Notes: generated from the letters alone by a model not told the origin. DNA of 64,000 bases from CALMEC01 sp963706315 (GCA_963706315.1 CAVPMA010000015.1:186001-250000), one strand, 5' to 3'; counted from the first letter of the stretch, positions 31,453 through 41,201 are shown. Numbers and translations: made by a program.

Positions 31453-33427
31453 CCCTCGCGGAGTTCGTCGAGGTTGCGACTCGATAGACCGCCCTCGGTC
31501 GTCCCCCGAACGTGACACTGCGGTCGAGCGTCAAGCAGCTTCCGTCAAGCGGCTCAGACGCCACGACGCGGGCGAGGCCCAGTCGTTTGAGCCGGGCGTC
31601 GCAGGGATCGGCCCGTACCCAGATGACGTCCGGGTTCGGGAGTTCGACCCTGAGTGGTTCTCCCGCCGGGAGCCAACCGAAATGCACATACGAGGCACCG
31701 CGATTCCAAGTATCGCGGTACTGACCGCGGGGGTCGAGGATCGCCCACGCTTGCTCGTCGGGGCCGATCCACTGCTGCCCGCTCAGCGACGGCGCGGCGT
31801 TGGACATCAGGAGCGCGTCGACGTAGAGATCATCGCTTGCCCAGCGCTCCCCGGCACTCAGGTCGGCTGTCACGGCGCGAACCTCACCCGCGGCCGCACC
31901 GTCACGCAGATCGCCAAAACCCACCTGCAACGGATTGACGCCCACCGCGATGGCGCAGGCGAGCGCCGCGAGCGGAACGAGCGACCACACCCTGGAGACC
32001 TTCGCGACGGCGACGGCGACGGCGACGGCCGTGAGTACGGACACGACGAGAAGACGAGTGGGCGTCAGCGACGGGATGAAGACCTGTCGGAGCTGGCTCC
32101 CGCCGGCGGCCGTCACGATGAAGCACAGCGCACCGACCACGATAACGGTGAGGCGGCTCCGTGTCGCCGGTGCGCGGCGCCAGGCATCCAAGACCAGGCC
32201 GAAGGTGATCGCTGCCGAAATGCCGAGGACCTGGACCAGCCTATCCGGATTAACGAGGTTCGCAGGGAACAGTCGCGCCGCTTTCTCCGGCCAGTCAAAC
32301 GTGCACCAGGCCGTCAGACACAGCAGCACCCCGACCGAGGCCGCAATCGGGAGCCGGACGTCCCGAAGCCGCTCCCACCGGATCGCAGCCGCGAGGGCCA
32401 GCCCGGCCACCCCGAGCACCGTGAACCCGGCAGAGAGCTCGGACGCGTTGGTACCGACGATCGCGGGGTGCCCGTTGAGGATCTGGAGATGGGGGGCGCC
32501 GAAGAGCGCCGCGAGGCTTGTGAGCGAGCCGGTGTAGCGCCGGGCCCCCGGATAGACGGTGGACGAAAGGACAGAGACGCCGCTTCGGTGCTCCAGCAGA
32601 AACGCCCCGAAGAGGGCCGCACCGACCACCACCGTCGCGCCGCAGGCCAGCGCCCTGATCAGGCGTCCCTCCCGCGGCTGGAGGAGGTGGAAGAGCGTCG
32701 GCACGAGCACCGTCAGTCCGAGGGGTATCGCCCACGGCTGATAGGACAGCGCCAGGCGCGCCAGGCCGAATGCTGCAACGAGAAGGAGGGCTGAGCCCAG
32801 GAGCCACGAGCGGTTGACCATTCGCCTGACGCCCGCCGCAGCACCCTCCGCTGCGACCAAGGCCCATCCGAGGCCGACCAATGGCCCCCACGTCCACCAC
32901 AGCGCGACCGGTGAGAGGACGACGAGGACGGTCACCGGTCCGCTGATGTGGATGCCAACCCCGAATCGCCGGAACCAGAGCGGGAGCAGGAGGGCGACCA
33001 GGAGCACCGGCAGCCACCAGACGGCGGCGAAAGCCGCGGAAGCTGCCACCCGGCCCACACCTTGGAGTACGACGGAGGTGTCCGGGAACAACACGGATGT
33101 CACAGGGCCACCCGGCGCGGTGACGGCAAGTGCCGGGTCAGGGTGCGACAACGGCGTGGCGAACGAGTCGTCTCCCTCCGCGGTGAGGCCGATTCGCCAT
33201 GGCGTCACGCGGAGGAACTCGTCGGAGCGGATGGCATCCGGATCCCCCAGGATCAGACCACGAGCTGCGCCGGTCCCATCGTCCTGGAGGGGCTGGATGC
33301 CCGCCGAGGATGTCGTGATGCCGCACACGACAAGGACGAGATATCCGAGGATGACGGCGAGGCACCACGTGTGGAACGGCCGCTCTCCGGCGACCGTCAC
33401 GATCCCTCTCCACCGCGACACCTTCAT
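31430..33427 (-). CDS. large integral membrane protein, GT-C-like
   Basis: About 665 residues with roughly 10-12 hydrophobic helices in the first 500 and a soluble C-terminal part of about 150. The first periplasmic loop holds DDGTGAARGLILGDPDAIRS, rich in Asp, and the helix-rich plan resembles GT-C-type membrane glycosyltransferases or O-antigen polymerase-like proteins. I cannot assign a family with certainty. ATG at 33427 has GGAGGAGG upstream. It ends inside the 3' end of the convergent glycosyltransferase. In a locus with both Wzx and Wzm/Wzt, it is the best candidate for the missing polymerase or for an arabinosyl/mannosyl-type transferase (inference). Confidence 0.7.
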   Translation of the reverse strand: MKVSRWRGIVTVAGERPFHTWCLAVILGYLVLVVCGITTSSAGIQPLQDDGTGAARGLILGDPDAIRSDEFLRVTPWRIGLTAEGDDSFATPLSHPDPALAVTAPGGPVTSVLFPDTSVVLQGVGRVAASAAFAAVWWLPVLLVALLLPLWFRRFGVGIHISGPVTVLVVLSPVALWWTWGPLVGLGWALVAAEGAAAGVRRMVNRSWLLGSALLLVAAFGLARLALSYQPWAIPLGLTVLVPTLFHLLQPREGRLIRALACGATVVVGAALFGAFLLEHRSGVSVLSSTVYPGARRYTGSLTSLAALFGAPHLQILNGHPAIVGTNASELSAGFTVLGVAGLALAAAIRWERLRDVRLPIAASVGVLLCLTAWCTFDWPEKAARLFPANLVNPDRLVQVLGISAAITFGLVLDAWRRAPATRSRLTVIVVGALCFIVTAAGGSQLRQVFIPSLTPTRLLVVSVLTAVAVAVAVAKVSRVWSLVPLAALACAIAVGVNPLQVGFGDLRDGAAAGEVRAVTADLSAGERWASDDLYVDALLMSNAAPSLSGQQWIGPDEQAWAILDPRGQYRDTWNRGASYVHFGWLPAGEPLRVELPNPDVIWVRADPCDARLKRLGLARVVASEPLDGSCLTLDRSVTFGGRPRAVYRVATSTNSARVTTPFRQ

Positions 33428-33621
33428 CCCCAGCAGCCTCCTCCGGCCGTCCCCGGTCAGCGCCCGTGCAACCCGAGGACTGTCCCGCGCTCGGCGTTCG
33501 CGACGCGTGACATCACGCCTCGCACGCGGCGCGCGCGACCCGTTGGTTGATCGCCGGACGGCGGAGGATACGAGACCGACGCTCCGATCGCGGTCACCGC
33601 GGGTACGTTACGATACGCGCG

Positions 33622-34410
33622 ATGCAGCTGATCGGGCGGCCGAATTGGCAATTGCTGGCGAATCTCGCGCGGCGCGAGGTGCGTGGGCGATACAAGGGTT
33701 CGGTTCTGGGGCTCGCCTGGACCCTCGTCGTCCCGCTCGTGACCATGGTCACGTACACGATCGTGTTCTCCGTCCTCTGGCAGGTCACCGACATCTCGCA
33801 CTACTGGCTGTACCTGCTCGTGGGGCTCGCATTCTGGACACTCTTCGGGGCAGCGTTCATCGCGGGTGCCACCAGCCTCGTCTCGAATGCGGCACTCATT
33901 ACGAAGGTGCCCTTCCAACGCGCGGTGTTACCTATCTCCTCACTCGCGTCTGCGACGATCACGATGCTCATCATGATCGTGATCATCGTGCCATTTTCCT
34001 TCGTTCTGACAGACGGCAACCCGGTTTATGTGCTTCTGCTGCCGTTCGTGCTTGTCGCGATCGCGATGCTCGTTATCGGCATCAGTCTCATGATCTCCGT
34101 CCTGAACGTCTTTTTCCGAGACATCGAGCACATCATCGGGTCACTCCTCATCCCGTGGTTCTTCCTGACGCCGATCATCTACAGCTTCGACACGTTGCCC
34201 CAGCTGACAGAGCGACCGTGGCTGCGCGACCTTCTCGAGTACGGGAACATCGCGGCACCGTTCGTGATCTCCCTGCAAGACGTGTTGTACTGGGGGCGCG
34301 CTCCGTCGGCCGGCAATCTCGTGTACATCTTCCTCGTCGGTGGCTTGATCCTCGTCACAGGGGCATTTGTCTTTCAGCGCTTGCAGCGTGATCTTGCGGT
34401 CGAGCTATGA
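33622..34410 (+). CDS. wzm: ABC-2 type polysaccharide export permease
   Basis: A 262-residue membrane protein with about six helices and the ABC-2 family opening LARREVRGRYKGSVLGLAWT. Further landmarks are NVFFRDIEHIIG and the P-W-F-F-L-T-P segment. It forms the channel of an O-antigen/teichoic-type exporter with the ATPase encoded immediately after it (4-base overlap). The ATG at 33622 is preceded by a TACGAT hexamer about 12 bases upstream, hinting at a nearly leaderless transcript; the frame opens earlier at 33547 but the upstream part is not protein-like. Confidence 0.92.
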   Translation: MQLIGRPNWQLLANLARREVRGRYKGSVLGLAWTLVVPLVTMVTYTIVFSVLWQVTDISHYWLYLLVGLAFWTLFGAAFIAGATSLVSNAALITKVPFQRAVLPISSLASATITMLIMIVIIVPFSFVLTDGNPVYVLLLPFVLVAIAMLVIGISLMISVLNVFFRDIEHIIGSLLIPWFFLTPIIYSFDTLPQLTERPWLRDLLEYGNIAAPFVISLQDVLYWGRAPSAGNLVYIFLVGGLILVTGAFVFQRLQRDLAVEL

Positions 34411-35645
34411 GCCACCTCCGCAGAGGTTCCATCGAATTGCGCGGCGTGACGCGCTCGTATCGCCTGCTGGTGGAACGTAACTTCACTCTGAAGGAGACGC
34501 TCGTGCGGCGGCGCCGGGTCCAGGCCCGGACCCTCATGGCGTTGAGCGACGTCGACCTTGTGGTGATGCCGGGAACCTCGCTTGGCATCGTCGGCCCGAA
34601 CGGCGCAGGCAAGAGCACAATGCTCAAGCTGATCGCGGGGATCCTGCCGCCGAACGCCGGCACGGTGAAGACCACGGGCAGGGTCGTGTCCCTGCTCGAG
34701 CTGGGAGCGGGCTTCCACCCCGACTTCACCGGGCGCGAGAACGCCATCCTCAACGCGTCGATCCATGGCGTCAGCCGGGGCGAGATCGATCAGCGCATGG
34801 AGCGGATCATCGAGTTCGCAGAGCTTCAGAACTTCATCGACGCTCCAGTGCGGGTCTATTCGAGCGGGATGTACGCCCGCCTCGGGTTTGCGGTCGCGTC
34901 GGAGCTTGAGCCCGACATCCTTCTGCTCGACGAGATCCTCGCGGTCGGCGATATCAGCTTCCAGAGCAAATGCCTGTCCCGTATCGCGGAATTCCAACGG
35001 TCCGGCGTCACGATCGTCTTCGTGAGCCATGCCGCAGCGGCCGTGGAGCGGGTGTGCGATCGGGCGATATGGCTCTCCGGAGGCTCGATCCAAGCGGACG
35101 GGCGACCAGTTGATGTGCTGCGGGCCTATCATCAGAACGAGTCCGGTGAGACGACGGACTCGGTCCGAATCGACAGGAGCGCGGACTGGTATCTCGCCAG
35201 GATCCTCGCCGTCCGCTGCCGAGACGCCGACCAGATGGCGACCGACCGAATTATCAGCGGTTCGCCCGTCGACTTCGAAATCGGCTACGAAACTGCCACG
35301 ACCGCGCCGATCGTCATCTCGCTCGTCCTCCGGACGGTCGACGGCGCCGTCGTTGGTGGAGTGGACAGCCGCGCCGACCTCGCGTCCCGCTCGTATGACC
35401 ACGGCCTTCACACCGCAACGTTCTCAGTACCCCAGTTTCCACTGTTGGATGGACGCTTCTCCATCGACGTAACTCTTAGCACCGCCGCCGGGGAGATTCT
35501 GCAAACCATCGAGCGCGCGATCGAGTTGACGGTCTTCCCGGACGGTCGGGGCGTCGGACCGGTCGCGTTTCGGGGCGACTGGAGCGTCGAGTCCGCCCAG
35601 CCTGAGTACACGGACGCGACGCAGGAGGCCCCCTCAGCCCCGTGA
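34407..35645 (+). CDS. wzt: ABC polysaccharide export ATPase with C-terminal substrate domain
   Basis: A 412-residue Wzt-type ATPase. Walker A is GPNGAGKST, the signature is YSSGM, Walker B is ILLLDEIL and the H-loop is FVSHA. Residues about 250-412 form an extra beta-rich domain. In E. coli O9a and relatives, such Wzt domains recognise the modified non-reducing end of the finished polymer. The 4-base overlap with wzm and the overlap with the next gene make this a coupled three-gene unit. Confidence 0.93.
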   Translation: MSHLRRGSIELRGVTRSYRLLVERNFTLKETLVRRRRVQARTLMALSDVDLVVMPGTSLGIVGPNGAGKSTMLKLIAGILPPNAGTVKTTGRVVSLLELGAGFHPDFTGRENAILNASIHGVSRGEIDQRMERIIEFAELQNFIDAPVRVYSSGMYARLGFAVASELEPDILLLDEILAVGDISFQSKCLSRIAEFQRSGVTIVFVSHAAAAVERVCDRAIWLSGGSIQADGRPVDVLRAYHQNESGETTDSVRIDRSADWYLARILAVRCRDADQMATDRIISGSPVDFEIGYETATTAPIVISLVLRTVDGAVVGGVDSRADLASRSYDHGLHTATFSVPQFPLLDGRFSIDVTLSTAAGEILQTIERAIELTVFPDGRGVGPVAFRGDWSVESAQPEYTDATQEAPSAP

Positions 35646-38479
35646 GCTCCGATCCCGATCAGCCGCGAAACGACGCGGAAGACCGCGATGGACACCCTTC
35701 CCTCGACGGCCTCGACCTGCTGCGGCGGGGCATCCTCTTCGAGACGCCTCGGCGCCTGACCGAGAACTCCGCGTGGCAGATGCACCTGCCGTTTGCGTTC
35801 CTTCTGATGTCGGCACAGACGCCGGATGTCGTGGTAGAGCTCGGCGTTCATCGAGGGGACTCCTATTGCGGATGGTGTCAGGCGGTCGACGTCCTCGGTT
35901 TGAGCACGCGCTGTTACGGCATCGACAGCTGGGAGGGCGATTCCCAAGCGGGGTTCTACGGCAATGACGTGCTCAACGAGCTACGGGGCTACCACGATCC
36001 GTTGTACGGCCACTTCTCGCAGCTCATCCAGTCCACGTTCGACGAGGCTGTGGCGCGCTTCGAGGACGGCACGGTCGACCTCCTTCACATCGATGGATGC
36101 CACACGTACGAGGCGGTCGCACGGGATTTTGCAACGTGGCGATCGAAGCTGAGCAGCAAGGGCATCGTGCTCTTCCATGACACCAACGAGCGTCAGGGCG
36201 ACTTCGGGGTATGGCGATTCTGGGAGGAGGTCAGCCGCCGATACCCCTCGAGGGAGTTCCTGTTCGGGCACGGCCTAGGGGTCCTCGCCGTCGGATCGGC
36301 GGTGCCCGACCAAGCGCAGCTGCTCTTCGACCTCCCAGACGCGGACTGGCAGGCGCTGGCCCGGCTCCTGCGCCGCCTCGGCGAACGAACCCATCACGTC
36401 GCCGAGCGGAGGATCGCGGGCGCGGAGGGCGTGCCCTCCGCACATGAGCTGGCAGCGGTTCTCGCCGCCGAACGGACCCAGGCGACTGCCGAGCGCGAGG
36501 CCTTCGTCAGGAGCACTGCATCGCTGCAGCAGGACCTCGCGGAGCTCCACGGCGACTTGGCAGCGCACAAGCGGCAGCTCGCCGAGGTTCAGGAGGCGTT
36601 ACAGGAGCTCATCCTCTCGATGTCGTGGCGGATCACCGCGCCCCTGCGCTCGGGGATGCAGCTGGTCCGCCGTGCCCGAACTACGGTACATGGGTCGACC
36701 CCCCCTGCCGTGTCGTACCCGGAGTGGACGATCAGATACGGCGACCTCGATGCGGACCGCCTGACCCGGCTCGCCGCCGACGCGGCGACACTCGATGGGC
36801 CGCTGATCTCGGTGGTCATGCCGGTTTACAACCCGCCGCCGGCGCTCCTCCGCCAGGCGATCGACTCGGTGCGTGAGCAGCTCTACCCGCGATGGGAGCT
36901 CTCGATCGCGGACGACGCGTCGACCGACCCCGGCGTGGCCGCGGTGCTGGAGGAGTATCGCGACGACCCGAGGATCCGCATTACGCGACGCGAGACCAAC
37001 GGACACATCAGTGCGGCGAGCAACACCGCGCTCGAACATGTGACCGGCGACTTCGTCGCCTTTCTCGACCACGACGACCTGCTGACCCCGGACGCGTTGC
37101 ATCTCGTCGCCCGCGAGATCCAAGCTCATCCGGACACCGACATCGTCTACTCCGACGAGGACAAGATCGACGCGCAGGGCCATCGATACGACCCGCATTT
37201 CAAGCCGGACTTCTCACCGGCCCTCCTGCTCGGTCAGAACTACATCTCGCACCTCGGCGTGATGCGCCGCAGCCTCGTCGATGCGGCGGGTCGTTTTCGC
37301 GTCGGGTACGAGGGTGCCCAGGACTACGACCTCCTTCTGAGGTGCGTCGAGCTCACCAACGCGCACGGAATTCGTCACATCCCTCGGGTCCTGTACCACT
37401 GGCGAGCGGTTTCCGGCTCAACCGCGCTGGCAGGAGACGAGAAGGATTACGCCGCGGACGCAGGCCGCCGGGCCGTCCAGGATCACCTCGACCGGACCGG
37501 TCCCGGCGCGGAGGTGACGACCTCCGAGAGCGCCGCCTATAACCGCATCCGCCTCTCACTCCCCGAGCAGCGTCCACTCGTGTCGATCGTGATTCCCACG
37601 AAGAATTCCTATGAGCTGCTGAAGCAGTGCATCACGAGTATCACGACCCGGACGACGTACGGTCCGTATCAGCTGATCCTCGTCGACAACGCATCAGACG
37701 ACCCGCGCGCGCTGGCGTACCAGGACGAGCTCATCGCACGCGGTGCTTGCCGCGTCCTGCGGTACGACGGTCCGTTCAACTACTCCGCGATGAACAACGT
37801 CGCGGCGGAACACGCCGACGGGTCGTTGCTTCTTCTCCTCAACAACGACACCGAAGTGATCACGCCGCAGTGGCTGGACGAAATGGCGATGTGGGCCGTC
37901 CAGCCGGACGTGGGCACCGTCGGGGCCAAGCTCCTCTATCCCGACGGCACCCTGCAACACGGTGGCATCGTCCTTGGCATCGGCGGGGTCGCGGGACATT
38001 CGCAAAAGGGCATCGAGGGCTCGAGCGGGGGGTACTTCTCCCGACTGCACGTCGTCCATGAGGTTGGTGGCAACACCGGTGCGTGCCTGATGGTCCGGAC
38101 GGAACTGTATCGCCAGCTGGGCGGACTGAACACATCACAGCTGGCGATCGCGTTCAATGACGTGGATCTGTGCCTTCGGGTCATCGAGGCCGGCATGCGC
38201 AACGTGTGGACGCCGCACGCCGTGCTGACGCATCATGAGTCGAAGACCCGTGGGTATGACGACACGCCCGAGAAGCAGGCGCGCTTTCACCGGGAACGCA
38301 ACTACATGCTCTGGCGCTGGAGGGCGATCCTCGAGAAAGACGCCTACTACAGTCCGAACCTCACGCGGGAGACGGAAGACTTCGCACTTGCCGACCCACC
38401 CCGGGTGGAGTGGAACGGCGGCGGTCAGTCCTACGAGCGCGATCGTGCCTTGAGCACGGGTGGGCGTTCCATTCGCTGA
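35642..38479 (+). CDS. methyltransferase / coiled coil / tandem family 2 glycosyltransferase fusion
   Basis: A 945-residue protein. Residues about 40-215 are a SAM-dependent methyltransferase (VVVELGVHRGDSYCGW, CYGIDSWEGDSQ, LLHIDGCHTYEAV). Residues about 267-325 form a heptad-rich coiled coil, followed by the SWRITAPLRSG motif found between such coils and glycosyltransferases. The first GT-A domain begins at about 386 (ISVVMPVYNPPPAL, FLDHDDLLTPDAL). The second begins at about 645 (VSIVIPTKNSYELL, LLLLNNDTEVI). The GTG start overlaps the wzt stop. Polymer end-capping by a methyltransferase linked to a coiled-coil ruler is known for WbdD; a similar role here is inference. The 3' end overlaps the convergent family 2 gene by 49 bases. 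Confidence 0.88.
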   Translation: MSSDPDQPRNDAEDRDGHPSLDGLDLLRRGILFETPRRLTENSAWQMHLPFAFLLMSAQTPDVVVELGVHRGDSYCGWCQAVDVLGLSTRCYGIDSWEGDSQAGFYGNDVLNELRGYHDPLYGHFSQLIQSTFDEAVARFEDGTVDLLHIDGCHTYEAVARDFATWRSKLSSKGIVLFHDTNERQGDFGVWRFWEEVSRRYPSREFLFGHGLGVLAVGSAVPDQAQLLFDLPDADWQALARLLRRLGERTHHVAERRIAGAEGVPSAHELAAVLAAERTQATAEREAFVRSTASLQQDLAELHGDLAAHKRQLAEVQEALQELILSMSWRITAPLRSGMQLVRRARTTVHGSTPPAVSYPEWTIRYGDLDADRLTRLAADAATLDGPLISVVMPVYNPPPALLRQAIDSVREQLYPRWELSIADDASTDPGVAAVLEEYRDDPRIRITRRETNGHISAASNTALEHVTGDFVAFLDHDDLLTPDALHLVAREIQAHPDTDIVYSDEDKIDAQGHRYDPHFKPDFSPALLLGQNYISHLGVMRRSLVDAAGRFRVGYEGAQDYDLLLRCVELTNAHGIRHIPRVLYHWRAVSGSTALAGDEKDYAADAGRRAVQDHLDRTGPGAEVTTSESAAYNRIRLSLPEQRPLVSIVIPTKNSYELLKQCITSITTRTTYGPYQLILVDNASDDPRALAYQDELIARGACRVLRYDGPFNYSAMNNVAAEHADGSLLLLLNNDTEVITPQWLDEMAMWAVQPDVGTVGAKLLYPDGTLQHGGIVLGIGGVAGHSQKGIEGSSGGYFSRLHVVHEVGGNTGACLMVRTELYRQLGGLNTSQLAIAFNDVDLCLRVIEAGMRNVWTPHAVLTHHESKTRGYDDTPEKQARFHRERNYMLWRWRAILEKDAYYSPNLTRETEDFALADPPRVEWNGGGQSYERDRALSTGGRSIR

Positions 38480-39186
38480 ACGAGGATGGCCAGTATCACT
38501 TTGATCATGTAGTACAGCGACCTCAGCGGCGTAATGGATGAGCGGCCCGTCACTCGCGGACGCATGTCGACCGGGACCTCGTGAATCCGCAGACCCGCAC
38601 GTCGCGCGAGGACCATCGCCTCCACCTCGGGATAGTCGTGCGGATAATGGTCGGCGAACAGGGCGATCGCCTGCTTGTCCGCCGCCCGGAGCCCTGACGT
38701 AGTGTCGGTGACAGGCTGATGGATCAGGAGCGAGACGATCCTGGCGAGGACGCGAATGCCCCGAAGCCGGGTCCGAGACGTCCGGTATCGCCCACCTGGG
38801 ACGAACCGTGAGCCGACCACGTAATTCGCGTCAGAGGTGAGTAGCTCGTTCACGAGGGAGAGACCGGCCCCGGCCGGATGTTGACCATCACCGTCCAGTT
38901 GCAGGACGACGTCGAAGCCTTCGCCGGCCGCGACGCGATATCCGGTTCCTACGGCTCCACCGATGCCGAGGTTGAACGGGAGGCGGATGACCCTCGCCCC
39001 GCTCGCGAGTGCGACATCGGCCGTACGATCGCGCGACCCGTCGTCGATCACAAGAGGCGTCGCATCCGGAAGAGACTCCCGGATCTCGCTGATGACTGCC
39101 GAAACCGAGGCCTCTTCATTGTATGCGGGTATGACGACGAGAACTCGAACGTCGTCCAAGCGGCTCGCACGCTTCGGCTCAGGCAT
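38431..39186 (-). CDS. glycosyltransferase family 2, dolichol/polyprenyl-phosphate transferase type
   Basis: A 251-residue GT-A enzyme of the DPM1/DPG-synthase type. It has VLVVIPAYNEEASVSAVI, LVIDDGSRDRTADVA, LQLDGDGQHPAG with the D-x-D-x-Q catalytic motif, and GSRFVPGG. The C-terminus has a hydrophobic segment (YYMIKVILAIL) but no full transmembrane pair. Such enzymes charge polyprenyl phosphate with a hexose, giving a lipid donor for outside transferases. It overlaps gmd by 8 bases at its 5' end and the large fusion gene by 49 bases at its 3' end. Confidence 0.88.
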   Translation of the reverse strand: MPEPKRASRLDDVRVLVVIPAYNEEASVSAVISEIRESLPDATPLVIDDGSRDRTADVALASGARVIRLPFNLGIGGAVGTGYRVAAGEGFDVVLQLDGDGQHPAGAGLSLVNELLTSDANYVVGSRFVPGGRYRTSRTRLRGIRVLARIVSLLIHQPVTDTTSGLRAADKQAIALFADHYPHDYPEVEAMVLARRAGLRIHEVPVDMRPRVTGRSSITPLRSLYYMIKVILAILVQRMERPPVLKARSRS

Positions 39187-40159
39187 CCGCTCGCCCTCCG
39201 ACTAGTGCGAGTTTGGCCAGGTCGGCATCCACCATCATCCTCACGAGGCCCTCGAAGTCGACTGACGGTTCCCACTCCAAGCGCTCCCGAGCCTTGTCGG
39301 CGTCTCCCACCAACAAATCGACCTCGGCGGGTCGAATCAACGCTGGGTCGGTCCGCACGTATTGCCGCCAATCGAGGCCGGCGTGGCCGAAGGCCATTTC
39401 GACCAGGTCCTGCACGGTATGCGTCGTTCCCGTCGCCACCACGTAGTCGTCGGGTTCGTCTTGCTTCAACATCTGCCACATCGCGACCACATAATCCCCT
39501 GCGAAACCCCAATCACGCTTGGCGTCGAGGTTTCCCAGAACCAAGGCATCGGCGAGTCCCAACTTGATCCGGGCCACACCGGCGGTCACCTTACGTGTGA
39601 CGAATTCCAGGCCCCGGCGAGGGGATTCGTGGTTGAAGAGGATGCCCGACGAGCAGTGCAGACCGTAGCTCTCGCGATAGTTCACAGTGATGTAGTGCGC
39701 ATAGCACTTGGCCACGCCATAAGGACTGCGAGGATGAAATGGGGTGGATTCGTTCTGCGGCGTCTCCCGAACCTTGCCGAACATCTCGCTGGAGCTCGCC
39801 TGGTAGAAGCGGATCTGCGGGTTGACCTGGCGGATCGCCTCGAGCAGCCGCGTCACTCCGACGGCCGTGAACTCGGCTGTCAGCACCGGCTGCGACCACG
39901 ACGTCGGAACGAACGACTGCGCCGCGAGGTTGTAGACCTCCTCGGGCTCAGACTGCACCAGAGCCTCGGTGAGCGACGGCTGGTCGAGCAGGTCGCCCTG
40001 GACGAAGTTGAGCCGGTCGCGGATGTGCTCGATGCGCTCGTAGGACTCGGTCGACGCCCGCCGCACCATGCCCCAGACCTCGTACCCCTTGTCGAGCAGG
40101 AGCTCCGCGAGGTATGAGCCGTCCTGGCCGGTGATGCCGGTGATGAGCGCACGGGGCAT
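39179..40159 (-). CDS. gmd: GDP-mannose 4,6-dehydratase
   Basis: A 326-residue short-chain dehydrogenase. Motifs are ALITGITGQDGSYLAELLL, VYNLAAQSFVPTSWSQP, the Tyr-x3-Lys in YGVAKCYAHYI, and FNHESPRRG. The enzyme turns GDP-D-mannose into GDP-4-keto-6-deoxymannose. The reductase-like gene immediately upstream (about 6 bases apart) would convert that into GDP-D-rhamnose, so the pair suggests a D-rhamnose-containing polymer, as in the Wzm/Wzt-exported A-band polysaccharides. Confidence 0.94.
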   Translation of the reverse strand: MPRALITGITGQDGSYLAELLLDKGYEVWGMVRRASTESYERIEHIRDRLNFVQGDLLDQPSLTEALVQSEPEEVYNLAAQSFVPTSWSQPVLTAEFTAVGVTRLLEAIRQVNPQIRFYQASSSEMFGKVRETPQNESTPFHPRSPYGVAKCYAHYITVNYRESYGLHCSSGILFNHESPRRGLEFVTRKVTAGVARIKLGLADALVLGNLDAKRDWGFAGDYVVAMWQMLKQDEPDDYVVATGTTHTVQDLVEMAFGHAGLDWRQYVRTDPALIRPAEVDLLVGDADKARERLEWEPSVDFEGLVRMMVDADLAKLALVGGRADA

Positions 40160-40165
40160 GAAGCG

Positions 40166-41120
40166 TCAGTCCTCCATGGCGACGCGCGCGCGCCACCAGT
40201 CGAGCGTGTCCCTGAGCGAGACGTTCGAGCGGGATCGTGGGGACCCAGCCGGTGTCGGCCGTCAGGCGGTCCGGGGAACCATAGAGGTCGGGCTGCTCCC
40301 CTTCGCGCCGCAGGGTCGCGTCGCTCGCGACGGTCGTCTCCGCACGGGCCATCGCGGCGAGACCGTCGACGAGCTCCCGCACCGCGACTGACCGGCCCGA
40401 GCCGGCGACGTACGCGACCTCGGGGTCGCCTCGCTCCACGACGAGCCGGTAGGCGCGCACCATGTCGCGCACGTCGCTGAAGTCGCGCCGCGCCTCGACG
40501 TTCCCGACGTGGATCTCGATGTGCTCGCGACCGTCACGCTCGCCCAACGCGATCTGCCGCGCGACCGCCGGCACGACGAAGCGCGCGTCCTGACCGGGCC
40601 CGATGTGGTTGAAGGCCCGCACACGCAGCACCTGCAGGCCGTACCCGAGGTGGTACTGCAGCGCCGCGATGTCGGCGGCGGCCTTCGAGGCCGCATACGG
40701 GGAGTGGGGCAACATCGGCGTGTCGGGCCCGACCGGCAGCGAGGCCTCGGGGACGAGGCCGTAGACCTCACCGCTGGTGACGACCACGCACCGGACGCCC
40801 TGGTGGCCGAGTCGGATGGCCTCGAGCACGGTGAGGGTGCCGTCGAGGTTCACCCGCCATGTGCCCATCGGGTCCGCGAACGACTGCCCCACCGATGCCG
40901 CGCCTGCCAGGTGGAACACCAGCTCAGGATCGACCGCCGCGAACGCGGCGGCCACCGCCGCCGGATCCGTGATGTCGGCCACGTGCGTCGAGGCGACGCC
41001 TGGCGGCACCGGCTCGGCGTCGCTGATGATCACGCCATGCACCTCGTGGCCGGCATCGAGAAGCTCGGCGGCGAGGTGGTGCCCGGCGAAGCCGGAGATG
41101 CCGGTGACCAGGGCGCGCAC
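40166..41120 (-). CDS. GDP-4-keto-6-deoxymannose reductase-like (Rmd-type), frameshifted near the end
   Basis: About 317 residues of an extended short-chain dehydrogenase. It has ALVTGISGFAGHHLAAELL, VFHLAGAASVGQSFADP, VVTSGEVYGLVP, SPYAASKAAADI and RAFNHIGPGQ. After GWVPTIPLE the frame runs into non-family sequence, while the neighbouring frame gives SLRDTLDWWRARVAMED and a stop at 40166. Dropping one T at 40224-40225 joins them. The repaired end (L-R-D-T-L-D-W-W-R) is the usual family ending. The start is taken at the GTG at 41120 after GGTAGGG; another GTG lies at 41138. Rmd is favoured by the adjacent gmd. Confidence 0.82.
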
Positions 41121-41164
41121 GGGCCGCGACCCTACCACCGCTCTTGAAGGTTCTGTGAGCGCTC

Positions 41165-41194
41165 TTGCCGCCGGTCAGCGCAAAAAACTACGCT
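41165..41194 (+). promoter_or_regulatory. candidate promoter, probably leaderless transcript
   Basis: TTGCCG (41165-41170) and TACGCT (41189-41194) are separated by 18 bases. The ATG at 41202 starts 8 bases after the second hexamer, so transcription would begin at or next to the start codon. The spacer contains an A6 run. Confidence 0.4.
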
Positions 41195-41201
41195 CTTGTC
41201 A

